Source: UBA11591 sp040220895 (GTDB taxonomy: Bacteria; Bacteroidota; Bacteroidia; Flavobacteriales_E; Vicingaceae). Taken from it: a DNA stretch of 64,000 bases. The stretch lies in contig JAVJVY010000017.1 in assembly GCA_040220895.1 (NCBI GenBank), forward strand, positions 106,602-170,601. Reading direction: 5' to 3'. The translations under genes and the position numbers were made by a program. Shown one piece after another: positions 1 through 8,709 of this stretch. Position 1 is the stretch's first letter, and every line of letters starts with the position of its first letter. The notes below the pieces were generated by a model, which was not told where the DNA came from, searched no databases, and saw only the letters and a list, made by a program, of their open reading frames with translations.

Positions 1-81
1 CAGATCGTTTATACAATCGAAGAAAATAGTTGGAACGGAAAGGTGTCTTTACAGCTTAACATTAAGGACATCAAGACTTAG
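1..81 (+). CDS. recJ: RecJ single-strand exonuclease, C-terminal end only (partial)
   Basis: The first 26 codons of the window form an open frame that ends in TAG at 79-81 and reads toward a tail ending LQLNIKDIKT. A tail of this kind, with a beta-strand LQLNIKDI ending, is typical of bacteroidotal RecJ, the 5'-3' single-strand DNA exonuclease of recombinational repair. Only the last strand of the protein is here, so the assignment rests on a short stretch and on the neighbouring recQ, its usual functional partner. Its stop codon lies inside the 3' end of the convergent recQ gene (11-base overlap). Confidence 0.6.
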   Translation, partial: QIVYTIEENSWNGKVSLQLNIKDIKT

Positions 82-1969
82 CGCACAAAATGAGCTTGGT
101 CCGATCAAATTCCAGAACTCCATCGGCCAAAAGCTCCCTGCAGATTTCAATCACCTGCTTTTTCGAGTATCCGGGAAAACAATCGGCTATTTCTGATAGA
201 TCGACGGTCTTTTTTTTACTGAAAAATTGATCGATGGCAAGCTTTAAATCTTTGCTTTCGGACTTAGTTAGTATTCTATTCATTCCAAGGCATAGATCGC
301 ACTTCCCACATTTTTCCTTGGCCTCTTCGCCGAAGTAATTTAATACCATGTTCATGCGGCAGCCATTGACTTCCCGAATAATGGTCAGAACTGAATCGAT
401 CCGTTTTTGTGCCGTCTCCTTGCGTTTTCCAAAAGAAGATCCAAGATTCAACTGCTTGGTATCAATTCGATTCATTAAAAACGTAATGGCAGGCAAATCA
501 CTGCTTGGATGATATTCAAGGTATTCAGATTGCGTTAAGTAATTTAATCGCTTTTTAAGCAGTTCAGGCAGAATGTTAAGGTTTCGTGCGATTTCATCCT
601 CATTTATATGACAAGGATTGTCAATAATCCCAGAATAGGCACGCAGTAAATAGTCCATGATATTTTGCAGCGATTCCTGATCGGCCGTTTGACCGGACCT
701 GTTTTTGGACACGACCTTTACCCTGGATGGCTGGACCAATCCTTCTGACAATTCAATGAAGCCCTCTGAATGCAGCTGCTTCAGACAATTCATTACCCCG
801 GATTTTTTTAGAGCGTACTTATTGGCAAATGCACCCAGATCAAACAGTCGCGTTTCATTAAGGCCGCTGTTAAGGGTGATTTGAAAATGATTGCAGATCT
901 TGTCATAGACTTCTCTTATCTCAGATTCAGGAGGAAAAGATCGATTGAAATTATCGACTAATTTCCGCTGATCACTGTCTGAGCAAAGAATCAATGATTC
1001 ACTTTCCTTTCCATCTCTTCCGGCCCTTCCCGCTTCCTGATAATAGGCTTCAATGGAATCGGGCAGGTCAATGTGAATCACCATTCGGACATCGGCCTTA
1101 TCGATGCCCATACCAAAAGCATTCGTAGCGACCATGCATGTGTTTTTACCCTTGGCCCATTGCTCTTGTTTTTTTTGTCTTCCGGTGTGGCTCAATCCGG
1201 CATGGTAATACTGTGCCGGAATACCTCTTTGTTGTAAGAATTCAGCTATTTCCTGGCACTTAAGCCGGCTCCTTGCATAAACAATGCTACTCCCTTCGAG
1301 CTTTGTCAGCTTTTTTCTCAGGAAGGTTTTTTTGTCTTCCATCATTTGCACTATTATGGAGAGATTGGTTCTGGCATAACTCTGTCGAAATACAAGGTTG
1401 TCCCTGATGGAAAGTGTTTGTAAGATGTCATTTACCACCAATTCGGTCGCTGTTGCAGTAAGTGCTAGCACCGGCACTTCTGGCTTTAATTCCCGCAATT
1501 CACCAATGGTCAGGTATGAAGGCCTGAAATCGTAACCCCATTGAGAAATGCAGTGGGCTTCATCTACCGCTATCAAGCTTACATTCATTTTTTTAAAGCG
1601 TTCAATGAACAATTCAGTTCGCAAACGCTCGGGAGAAACATACAACAACTTGAATCCGCCATAAATCGCATTGTCCAGTGCCCGGTCAATTTGTTTTCTA
1701 CTCATGAAAGAATTCACGGCCATCGCTTTAATTCCCCGCGACCGCAGTCCATCTACCTGATCGGCCATTAAGGATAACAAAGGTGAGACCACCAGGCAAA
1801 TGCCCTCATTTAGCACGGCAGGCACCTGATAGCATAAAGATTTTCCACCTCCGGTGGGAAGCAAGGCAAGGCAATCCTTTTGGTTCAGGACCGCATCGAT
1901 GATTTCATGCTGAAGGGGTCTAAAACTATCGAAACCCCAGTATTTCTTAAGTATTTCTTGAGGGGTCAA
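71..1969 (-). CDS. recQ: ATP-dependent DNA helicase RecQ
   Basis: This is a 632-residue superfamily 2 helicase that unwinds DNA 3'-5' in recombination and repair. The Walker A motif (PTGGGKS, residues 38-44), DEAH box (136-139) with the RecQ-type CISQWG extension, the TATAT motif III and the motif VI YYQEAGRAGRDG are all visible. A four-cysteine zinc site near residues 535-560 (CRMNM...KCGKCDLC) marks the RecQ C-terminal domain. I see no clear HRDC domain; the last 60 residues look like a short winged-helix-type tail instead. It is the last gene of a leftward block and follows the PorT-like gene after 26 bases. Its end overlaps that of recJ. Confidence 0.96.
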   Translation of the reverse strand: MTPQEILKKYWGFDSFRPLQHEIIDAVLNQKDCLALLPTGGGKSLCYQVPAVLNEGICLVVSPLLSLMADQVDGLRSRGIKAMAVNSFMSRKQIDRALDNAIYGGFKLLYVSPERLRTELFIERFKKMNVSLIAVDEAHCISQWGYDFRPSYLTIGELRELKPEVPVLALTATATELVVNDILQTLSIRDNLVFRQSYARTNLSIIVQMMEDKKTFLRKKLTKLEGSSIVYARSRLKCQEIAEFLQQRGIPAQYYHAGLSHTGRQKKQEQWAKGKNTCMVATNAFGMGIDKADVRMVIHIDLPDSIEAYYQEAGRAGRDGKESESLILCSDSDQRKLVDNFNRSFPPESEIREVYDKICNHFQITLNSGLNETRLFDLGAFANKYALKKSGVMNCLKQLHSEGFIELSEGLVQPSRVKVVSKNRSGQTADQESLQNIMDYLLRAYSGIIDNPCHINEDEIARNLNILPELLKKRLNYLTQSEYLEYHPSSDLPAITFLMNRIDTKQLNLGSSFGKRKETAQKRIDSVLTIIREVNGCRMNMVLNYFGEEAKEKCGKCDLCLGMNRILTKSESKDLKLAIDQFFSKKKTVDLSEIADCFPGYSKKQVIEICRELLADGVLEFDRTKLILCAKS

Positions 1970-1995
1970 TTCCTGGAAGATTTAGTACTAATTAG

Positions 1996-2694
1996 TCACA
2001 GATCATCACCCTCACCAAAAGTGTAGCGCAGGGTGCCCGTCAGAACAGTATTTACCCAACCGATATTAAGCGAAGTAGGGTAGGGATCAATAATTCCCGA
2101 TTCGGGTCTTTTTAGCGAAGTCACCCCTTGCCCGTAGCGAATACTGCCCAATAACTTAGCATTGATCTTGTAATTCACGCCTAGAATAAAGCCGAAATCG
2201 TTTTCCTTCATCGGATATTGGAAATTATACCGCTGATTCAAGTCGTCCACATTTTTAATGGGCCCAACACTGCCGTACTGGTCATTTCTGATTTCATAAT
2301 GAAGGCCAATCAATTGACTGTAATAAGGTCCGATTTCGTATACGAATTTGTGGAAATTGAAACGAAACAACAGGGGAATTTCGACATAATTGAAGCGCAT
2401 CAGAAAAAATTGACTCGCTTGATTCGGGTCATTCTCGGTGATTGAAAATCCGTTCCTGCTCCCTTTTTGAATGTAGTAAATCTCGAATTGAGTGGACCAA
2501 TTTTCGTTGAGTTTTAACCTCACAAATCCACCGAAGGTCACACCTAGCTTATTGAAACCTGAATAATTATCTCCGCCAACCTGACTGGTCGTTATTCCCA
2601 TAATAACGCCGGGTTTAAACGTCTGCCCTTGCGCCCTGTTAAGACAAAATAAAATCATTGGTAGTAATATCAGAAGCAACCGGCCTTTCATCAA
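1996..2694 (-). CDS. PorT-family outer-membrane beta-barrel protein
   Basis: The 232-residue product has a signal peptide (residues 1-23, cleaved after AQG). The body matches the small eight-stranded barrel family called PorT or outer-membrane protein beta-barrel domain: alternating aromatic strands such as YVEIPLLFRFNF, FVYEIGPYYSQLIG and FGFILGVNYKI, and a final strand. It probably sits in the outer membrane. The start codon overlaps the end of the Omp28 lipoprotein gene by 4 bases (ATGA), so the two are translationally coupled. Its specific role is not known, and it should not be taken as the T9SS PorT itself, because this family is large and has many paralogues. Confidence 0.75.
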   Translation of the reverse strand: MMKGRLLLILLPMILFCLNRAQGQTFKPGVIMGITTSQVGGDNYSGFNKLGVTFGGFVRLKLNENWSTQFEIYYIQKGSRNGFSITENDPNQASQFFLMRFNYVEIPLLFRFNFHKFVYEIGPYYSQLIGLHYEIRNDQYGSVGPIKNVDDLNQRYNFQYPMKENDFGFILGVNYKINAKLLGSIRYGQGVTSLKRPESGIIDPYPTSLNIGWVNTVLTGTLRYTFGEGDDL

Positions 2695-3575
2695 TGACCT
2701 ATTAAATGAGCTTCATTCACCTGCATAACTTCATAAACCGGTGATTGCTTATAGATAAATGCCAGAATGATCATATGTTCAAGTTTGTAACCGATGCCGG
2801 TAGGATCAAACTCCCTGGTAAACACAAATTCTGAAATTTCTCCGCTGCTGGCTGCCGGTATGGTTTCTCCCCAAGTGCCATCGAGTGCTTCTCTGAACAT
2901 GTGTCGATGCATATAATTTTCAATGTAATCGCTTCCGTCCTTTTGCCAGTCAACGATGCTGTCTTCCAATAATTGTACCTGCAAGTTCATATCCCCTGTG
3001 TAATCTTCCAGCCATTCAACATCAATTCTTACCTGATAGGTATTCAATTCAGCATTGAAATAATTTCTTATTCCCAAATTGGCCACAGCCGGACTGCCCA
3101 AAATTTTTACAGCCTCGTCTTCCCATTCCCCAATGATCAATTTGTAAGGCGTACTGCCTACGGGTAATCGTGATATAACCCCACCAGGCAGAGCATCAAT
3201 GGTAAAGGCCTTACTGTATTCATCACCTGCAGTAGTTCTGTAATCGGAAGAAAATGCGCCGGGAGTGCCACCCGCTCCGGGTTGAGGAGCCGCAAAAACA
3301 TCAATGGTATGAATGGAAACTGGAATGAATTTTTCTCCGTACTTACTCACTAAGCGCGATATTTCTCTCGCCCCTCCGGGACAAGCCTGGCAAAGGTGTC
3401 CGGTGTATTCTTCCAGAAGCACAAAACGTTCACCATCATTTTCAACGGAATAGACAGAGTCGTCCCAGACAATTCCGGTGTCGATTACATCTGTGTTAGG
3501 GGGGAATGGATCGTCAATTTTGTCGCAAGCGAAAAAAAGAACTAGTACAGAAAGAATGAGTGTGAACCTTCGCAT
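2691..3575 (-). CDS. Omp28-related lipoprotein with CxxC motif
   Basis: The 294-residue protein begins with a lipoprotein signal (lipobox ending LFFAC, Cys17 lipidated), so it should be anchored in an outer or inner membrane leaflet. A thioredoxin-like fold of the Omp28 family follows, with the pair CQAC at 62-65 in the context EYTGHLCQACPGG, where thioredoxins have their active site. It lies between a DUF6029 barrel gene (12-base gap) and a PorT-like gene (4-base overlap), with a TlpA thioredoxin at the head of the block. That context suggests a role in thiol redox chemistry at the cell surface. This role is inferred from the motif and the neighbours. Confidence 0.75.
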   Translation of the reverse strand: MRRFTLILSVLVLFFACDKIDDPFPPNTDVIDTGIVWDDSVYSVENDGERFVLLEEYTGHLCQACPGGAREISRLVSKYGEKFIPVSIHTIDVFAAPQPGAGGTPGAFSSDYRTTAGDEYSKAFTIDALPGGVISRLPVGSTPYKLIIGEWEDEAVKILGSPAVANLGIRNYFNAELNTYQVRIDVEWLEDYTGDMNLQVQLLEDSIVDWQKDGSDYIENYMHRHMFREALDGTWGETIPAASSGEISEFVFTREFDPTGIGYKLEHMIILAFIYKQSPVYEVMQVNEAHLIGH

Positions 3576-3587
3576 GTGATAAAATTA

Positions 3588-5255
3588 CTAAAAAGAGTGG
3601 GTGATTGACATGTAAAATCCATTGCTCGCAGGGACAAAGCGACAAACCCCGCCCACGCAGAAAATTCCTGCGCGCTGCCTGCCATAAGACAACATGACCC
3701 GTGTACCAGCATTGTTATAACCCGTGCTGACGTTAAAATAATGAATGCGTTCAATTTCTTTTTTATTGCCGTAATTATACTGATCCATTACGGCTAAAAA
3801 CCAATGTGGGGCATAGGTGTATTCCAGCAGGGCGGTTGCCCATGAACCCTTGTCTTCTTCGGTAATCAGCCCTTGTAATTCTGTTCGCAGGGCATGTTTT
3901 TGATTAAACCGATAGGTTATGTCGGCCACGAATATGGAGGCGTAGATCAAATTCCAAGGATTGGACTTTCCCTCTATCACGTTTTGATTATACTCGATGT
4001 AAGAATAATTCAAGATGCTGCTAACTTTTTTAGAAAATTTCTTTGTAATCTCGACATTCGCCTCTCTCCAAAAGACTTCGCCTACGCTTCCGTAATCACT
4101 GGTGTATTCAGGTAATAAACCCAATTCTTCCCTTTGTGGGTCAGAAACGGAAACAGTGTCCAGGTTATTGTAAGCACTCAGATTAAAGGCAATGGTAGTT
4201 CCGTATTTACCTCCCAATGTTGTTTTTCGATTAAATTTTTTAATCAGGTCGATCTGCGCTCCGACTTGGCCGTTTAATTGAGTGGCATATGGGTAAAGGG
4301 TGGCCAGCAAGTTGTAAGTCTGCTGTCGGGTAAGTGCAGGCAAATAATTGATCAGTAAATTGTTTCCATCCTGGTCGCGGTCAGATTTAAAGGACATATT
4401 GTCCACCCGCATAGCCGACATATTCAAGCCAAAGCCTTTTCGGGAATAAGAACCTTGTAAAAAGATTGTCTCTCCGCTCTTGTACCGGTATCCGTTGTCA
4501 AGTGAGGGGTCGTTCATTTTATAGACGTACTCACCACCGATTCGCACTTTGTTTATTTTATAATTGACGCGTAGGCCACCGGTTCCGACATTTTCAGGCA
4601 AAATCAACTCGGTTCGCTGGTCGGCTTGGTACTTACTGACAAAACTTGCTCCGATGGTAATGCGATGCTTGCTTTCGCTGAGAGAAGCAATCATTTCGTT
4701 CAACGAAAATTCACCGTCAATGCCCCTGACTATTCCCTCGCCCTGATCAAAGAAAATTCGCTGCTGTCCTATGACGCCTTTTAAGACCACACCGGCCGCT
4801 GGTCTAAATAAAACACGTATTCCGTCAAGCACGTTGTCATAACCCAAGCCTCGCTCTTCGTAAGTACGCAGCACGAGTCCATTTCCGAATTGCTCATAAA
4901 AATGACCAAGCGTAAAAGAAAGTTGGTCATTATTGTAGGTAAAATAGCGGTAAGGGATGCCGTTGCCGCGGTATCCTATTGGGAAGCCCTGAAGTGCATT
5001 TTGATAACTCTCGTAACGGAATCCGGCTGAAATTGGCCCGTTGGTATAATTCACATTCCCGAAGCCGTTCATCCCCAATTTTTCAGGGACAATTGGAGCA
5101 CCGATCAGCGAATCTTCAAGGTAATATTGTGCTTCTGCCTGAAAATTTCCATGAACCTCGCCCCGCTGAATAAATGATTTCTCACTTTCATCTTGCGCCT
5201 TAACCGCCGCCATGATCAGAATCAATAATAAGATTGTGAGAACTACTTGCTTCAT
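3588..5255 (-). CDS. DUF6029-type outer-membrane beta-barrel protein
   Basis: The 555-residue protein has a signal peptide (1-20, ending VKAQ), then about 500 residues of alternating hydrophobic/polar strands with many aromatic ends and a terminal phenylalanine (final strand MSITHSF), as expected for a large outer-membrane barrel. The sequence RGEVHGNFQAEAQYY after the signal and LGHFYEQFGNGLVLRTYEERG at about 120 are what I associate with DUF6029. A pair of cysteines near the C terminus (CVGGVC) could form an extracellular-loop disulfide. It is 9 bases after tlpA and 12 bases before the Omp28 lipoprotein gene, so these are probably one transcript. No defined function is known to me. Confidence 0.7.
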   Translation of the reverse strand: MKQVVLTILLLILIMAAVKAQDESEKSFIQRGEVHGNFQAEAQYYLEDSLIGAPIVPEKLGMNGFGNVNYTNGPISAGFRYESYQNALQGFPIGYRGNGIPYRYFTYNNDQLSFTLGHFYEQFGNGLVLRTYEERGLGYDNVLDGIRVLFRPAAGVVLKGVIGQQRIFFDQGEGIVRGIDGEFSLNEMIASLSESKHRITIGASFVSKYQADQRTELILPENVGTGGLRVNYKINKVRIGGEYVYKMNDPSLDNGYRYKSGETIFLQGSYSRKGFGLNMSAMRVDNMSFKSDRDQDGNNLLINYLPALTRQQTYNLLATLYPYATQLNGQVGAQIDLIKKFNRKTTLGGKYGTTIAFNLSAYNNLDTVSVSDPQREELGLLPEYTSDYGSVGEVFWREANVEITKKFSKKVSSILNYSYIEYNQNVIEGKSNPWNLIYASIFVADITYRFNQKHALRTELQGLITEEDKGSWATALLEYTYAPHWFLAVMDQYNYGNKKEIERIHYFNVSTGYNNAGTRVMLSYGRQRAGIFCVGGVCRFVPASNGFYMSITHSF

Positions 5256-5264
5256 TGGGATCGA

Positions 5265-5777
5265 TTATTCCTTTATTTCTTCTCCCCTTGCAAGTTTTTG
5301 GACCAATTCATAAAGGTGGTATTCGTCACCCTCCGAATAGGAATTGTGCTGCCAGACGACCTGTTTGTTGTGATCTACCAAAAACGTGTGTGGTATATTG
5401 TTGACACTCATGGCCCTTTTTAGATCTTGGTTCATGTCCAGTAGTATTTCATATTCCCAACCTTTTCCGTTGACATACGGTTCCACTTTGCCAACATTTC
5501 GTGCATCATCGATGGTGACGGCGTAGATCTTCACGCCGGTTTCTTCGACCCAATCGGGATATAATTCGGCGATGTTATTCAATTCTCGCTTGCATGGGCT
5601 GCACCAAGTGGCCCAAAAATTAATGATGATTGGCTTCCCGTCGTTATCAATGTCGGCCGTATTAAAAGGCCTTTCATTGATGTCTTTTAATGTTACTTCA
5701 GGAATTTGAGCACCTTGAGAGTAAACCCCTGTAAAACAAGCAAAAAGCACCAGTGGCAGAATAATTAGCTTTTTCAT
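5265..5777 (-). CDS. TlpA-like exported thioredoxin
   Basis: The 170-residue protein has a signal peptide (residues 1-20, ending VYSQ) and a thioredoxin fold of the TlpA/ResA/AhpC-TSA group with the active site WCSPC (Cys59 and Cys62) in the context NFWATWCSPCKREL. The cis-proline loop NNIPHTFLVD follows further on. It acts in the periplasm as a thiol-disulfide reductase. It heads a leftward block with a DUF6029 barrel, an Omp28 CxxC lipoprotein, a PorT-like barrel and recQ. A TAnnTTTG promoter lies 29 bases upstream. The most natural partner is the Omp28 CxxC protein two genes downstream. Confidence 0.9.
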   Translation of the reverse strand: MKKLIILPLVLFACFTGVYSQGAQIPEVTLKDINERPFNTADIDNDGKPIIINFWATWCSPCKRELNNIAELYPDWVEETGVKIYAVTIDDARNVGKVEPYVNGKGWEYEILLDMNQDLKRAMSVNNIPHTFLVDHNKQVVWQHNSYSEGDEYHLYELVQKLARGEEIKE

Positions 5778-5806
5778 ATAGTAGATGGTTCGATGTTAGA
5801 AAGGGC

Positions 5807-5814
5807 CAAAGATA
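5807..5814 (-). promoter_or_regulatory. Candidate -7 element (TATCTTTG) for the tlpA block
   Basis: Read on the minus strand this is an exact match to the bacteroidotal sigma-A element TAnnTTTG, 29 bases before the tlpA start. No clear TTG -33 element is present at the expected distance. Confidence 0.45.
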
Positions 5815-5911
5815 AAAAATGACATTGATGTGAAGTTAAGAATGCCTGAATACAATAAATCAAGGAATCCTCTTTAACGTGCGTTTTGCATTTCTGTGCA
5901 TCAATTTATTG

Positions 5912-5919
5912 TAAATTTG
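5912..5919 (+). promoter_or_regulatory. Promoter with TAAATTTG -7 element and TTTG -33 element
   Basis: TAAATTTG matches TAnnTTTG exactly, with TTTG at 5885-5888 (23-base spacing) as the upstream element. It lies 17 bases before the ATG at 5937, which supports that start over an in-frame TTG at 5886 located upstream of the promoter element. Confidence 0.55.
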
Positions 5920-5936
5920 CTGAAACACTTGAGCTT

Positions 5937-6668
5937 ATGAAAAAATATTACACTTTTTTGATCGCTGCCTTCATTGGTTTGCAGTCTTTTGCCCAGACAC
6001 CTTCCTTAAAGTTTTTCACGAAAAAGGATAAAACCGATATCACGAATTCAACCCATACCATCTATGGTGATGGTGCAAGATTCGTTGTTTCAGAAGAATT
6101 TTATTCTGTAATGACAGGAGTTGATTCGGTTTTGTATGGTGCAAAGAGAATAGAAAAATCAATCATTACCGGTACCGCAGATTATTACTGCTGGAAAGAG
6201 TGCTACATCCCTAAGGATGCTGGAACGCTGCCTATTTGGATAGCAACCGACTCTTTGATGAACTACAACAACGACACCGTTGCTAAGTTTTCGGCCTACT
6301 TTCAGGGTAAAAATAATCTTGGAATGGCAGAGTATCGCTATGTATTTACTCCAAAAGGATTCCCGAATGATACTGTTTTCGTTGATATCATTTTTGACAT
6401 GGTGACCGTTGGCCTAGATGCTCAAAGTCAACCGAGTATTGAGGTCTTTCCGAATCCGGCCACGGACGTGTTGAATATTTCAATAGGTGACAGCGATGTC
6501 AATAATGCACGAATGAGGTTGATCAACAGTAATGGTCAGGTCGTAGTAACACAACGGATTCAGAAATACACTTCATTAGACGTTTCCAACTATGAGTCAG
6601 GACTTTATTTGATTGAAATCAAAGGTGATTCCGGCCTCATTACTAGGAAAAAAGTGCTAGTAAAATAA
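5937..6668 (+). CDS. Secreted protein with C-terminal T9SS sorting domain
   Basis: The product (243 residues from ATG 5937) starts with a signal peptide MKKYYTFLIAAFIGLQSFAQ. A middle domain of unknown family follows (about residues 25-165) with one cysteine in YYCWKECY. The last 75 residues are a type A sorting domain: VEVFPNPATDVLNIS-like start (IEVFPNPATDVLNI), RLINSNGQVV, and YESGLYLIEI ending in KKVLVK. That domain sends the protein through the type IX secretion system, whose translocon SprA is encoded at 11593. An in-frame TTG at 5886 would add 17 residues before the signal peptide and is upstream of the promoter, so I reject it. The function of the middle domain is not recognised. Confidence 0.8.
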   Translation: MKKYYTFLIAAFIGLQSFAQTPSLKFFTKKDKTDITNSTHTIYGDGARFVVSEEFYSVMTGVDSVLYGAKRIEKSIITGTADYYCWKECYIPKDAGTLPIWIATDSLMNYNNDTVAKFSAYFQGKNNLGMAEYRYVFTPKGFPNDTVFVDIIFDMVTVGLDAQSQPSIEVFPNPATDVLNISIGDSDVNNARMRLINSNGQVVVTQRIQKYTSLDVSNYESGLYLIEIKGDSGLITRKKVLVK

Positions 6669-6776
6669 TCCCCTTAGGATTACAATTTATAATCAATTTT
6701 AATTACTTTTATAGGTCGAATCTTAAGTCTTGCGCAATTTGTGGGCTTATATTCGCTTTAAACTAAAAAATCAGAC

Positions 6777-7901
6777 ATGAAAAAAACTCTATCTCTTTTC
6801 TCCGCTTGCCTAGTGACAGTTGGTCTTTTTGCCCAGCTTCCTGTAAGCACTACACCATCTGACAGGAATGTTCTGTTGGAAGATTTAACTGGAATTTACT
6901 GCGGTTATTGCCCAGACGGAGCTCTAAAAGCTGACCAGCTAAAAGCTTCAGCCCCGGGTCAAATTGTAATTATTGGAAACCATGCGGGTAGTTATGCTAC
7001 ACCAAACGGCAGTCCCGGACATTGGGATTTCAGAACTCCAGAAGGTGCTGCAATTAACAGCAATTCTGATCCATCAGGATATCCTGCAGGAAACATTAAC
7101 CGTGAGGTTACGAATTACTCTATGAAAGCCGGAAAAACGGCTATGAGTAGAGGTTATTGGGCAACGGTTGCCGGTCAAATCATCACTGAGCCATCTCCTG
7201 TGAACCTTGCTGTTGAAGCGTATTACTATCCAGGATCCAACAAATTAATGGTTAATGTTGAAGGATATTACACATCAAACGGTACGGGCAGCGATTACCT
7301 GACTGTTGCAGTTTTGCAAGATGACATCGAAGGTTACCAAAGCGGAATGTCTGGTTATCCTGCCAGAATTACAGCTAATAACCTGTATCTGCATAAAGAT
7401 GTACTTCGAAAGTATTTGACCTCTCCCGTATTTGGTGAAGAAGTTTCTACTACTAGTATGGGTGAATTATTTACCTGGAGCCAGGAGTATACAGTTGCTC
7501 AGGTAGGTACAGATGTTATGCCAGACATTACTAAAATGAAGGTGGCCGTTTGGTTGACAGAAGACGCTGGTTATTCGCCGGTGATCACTGCTGTTGAAAC
7601 TAATGCTGCTGAACGTCCGGTTGGAATTAATGAGGCTGCTTCACTCAACAACTTGAGCATCTTCCCGAACCCATTCCAGAACAACACGACAATCAGCTTT
7701 GATCTTGACAAGGATCAGCAAATTGCCATGAACTTCTATGATGTTACTGGTAAAGTTGTTCAGCAGGTTGCTTCAACAAACTACAGTGCTGGTGCTCATC
7801 TAATTCAATTTGATGGCAGTGACCTTCAAGGTGGTTTATATTACGTGAACATCGTCGCTGAAGACGGTATCATTACTCGACGCATTGTATTGAACAAATA
7901 A
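6777..7901 (+). CDS. Omp28-related secreted protein with CxxC and T9SS sorting domain
   Basis: The 374-residue protein has a signal peptide (1-19, ending LFAQ), then an Omp28-type thioredoxin-like region with CGYC at residues 42-45 in LEDLTGIYCGYCPDGA. The C-terminal 80 residues are a T9SS type A sorting domain (LSIFPNPFQNNTTISF, YDVTGKVVQQ, LQGGLYYVNI, IVLNK). It is therefore probably exported to the cell surface by the T9SS. It is a relative of the Omp28 lipoprotein at 2691-3575 but is not lipidated and has a different anchoring route. It is followed by a strong terminator, so it ends its transcript. Function beyond possible redox activity is unknown. Confidence 0.82.
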   Translation: MKKTLSLFSACLVTVGLFAQLPVSTTPSDRNVLLEDLTGIYCGYCPDGALKADQLKASAPGQIVIIGNHAGSYATPNGSPGHWDFRTPEGAAINSNSDPSGYPAGNINREVTNYSMKAGKTAMSRGYWATVAGQIITEPSPVNLAVEAYYYPGSNKLMVNVEGYYTSNGTGSDYLTVAVLQDDIEGYQSGMSGYPARITANNLYLHKDVLRKYLTSPVFGEEVSTTSMGELFTWSQEYTVAQVGTDVMPDITKMKVAVWLTEDAGYSPVITAVETNAAERPVGINEAASLNNLSIFPNPFQNNTTISFDLDKDQQIAMNFYDVTGKVVQQVASTNYSAGAHLIQFDGSDLQGGLYYVNIVAEDGIITRRIVLNK

Positions 7902-7924
7902 AATTGTTTTGATAAAATAAAAAA

Positions 7925-7953
7925 CCCCGGTCATCAGACCGGGGTTTTTTTTT
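7925..7953. terminator. Bidirectional intrinsic terminator
   Basis: A perfect 8-bp stem (CCCCGGTC / GACCGGGG, 7925-7932 and 7937-7944) with the tetraloop ATCA is followed by nine T and preceded by an A-rich run. It can stop transcription from the Omp28-like gene on the plus strand and from the sirtuin gene on the minus strand. Confidence 0.92.
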
Positions 7954-8647
7954 AGATCATTCCAAGAAGGCGCTTCATGCCCGAAGTGGCATTCTCCTTT
8001 AACCACGTAACGTCCAGCCCCCTTGGGATCAAAGGGTCACCAGGGTCGATCACATAGATCGGGCAAGATGTTCTGGTATGATAAACAAGGGCCGCGGCCG
8101 GATAAACGTTTAGTGATGTGCCTACCACGATCATGACGTCTGCCTTTCCCACCATCTCTTGAGCGGGTAACATCATGGGAACCTCTTCTCCAAACCAGAC
8201 CACATGGGGTCTCAATTGGCTTCCCAATTCACATTTATCGCCCCACTCAATGCTTTCTTTTTGCAGTTCGTAAAGCAATTCGGGGTTTAGTGTACTCTTG
8301 GCTTTTCTGATTTCTCCGTGTAAATGCAGCACTTTTTTACTGCCAGCTCGTTCGTGCAGGTCATCAATGTTTTGTGTGACAACCTGAACGTCAAATCGTT
8401 TCTCTAAATCCACGATCGCCAAATGTGCCGGGTTTGGCTCGGCCTTCAACACCTGTTTTCGTCGGGCATTGTAAAACTCCAGAACAACCTTAGGTTGCCT
8501 TAGCCAAGCTTCTGGTGTGGCGACATCCATGATGTCGTATTCTTCCCAAAGCCCGTCACTGTCCCTGAAAGTCTTAATGCCACTTTCGGCACTTACACCT
8601 GCGCCTGTGAAAACGAGAAGTTTTTTCAATGCAATGATCTTTCCCAT
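7952..8647 (-). CDS. cobB: NAD-dependent protein deacylase, Sir2 family, lacking zinc cysteines
   Basis: The 231-residue protein is a sirtuin that removes acyl groups from protein lysines using NAD. The NAD-binding motif TGAGVSAESGIKTFRD (residues 14-29), TQNIDDLHERAG (91-102) and the catalytic His110 in HLHGE are intact. Tyr59 and Arg62 in FYNARR match the pair that favours succinyl or malonyl substrates in CobB and SIRT5. The four zinc cysteines expected after HLHGE are missing; only one cysteine remains in that segment (DKCELGSQLRP). Reduced zinc modules are seen in other bacteroidotal sirtuins to my knowledge. It is divergent from maeB, with 62 bases between the two start codons. Confidence 0.9.
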   Translation of the reverse strand: MGKIIALKKLLVFTGAGVSAESGIKTFRDSDGLWEEYDIMDVATPEAWLRQPKVVLEFYNARRKQVLKAEPNPAHLAIVDLEKRFDVQVVTQNIDDLHERAGSKKVLHLHGEIRKAKSTLNPELLYELQKESIEWGDKCELGSQLRPHVVWFGEEVPMMLPAQEMVGKADVMIVVGTSLNVYPAAALVYHTRTSCPIYVIDPGDPLIPRGLDVTWLKENATSGMKRLLGMI

Positions 8648-8709
8648 TCAAGATAATATTTTTAATATGACTTCCAATATGATTACATTTATCGTCCTTT
8701 ATTCATACC

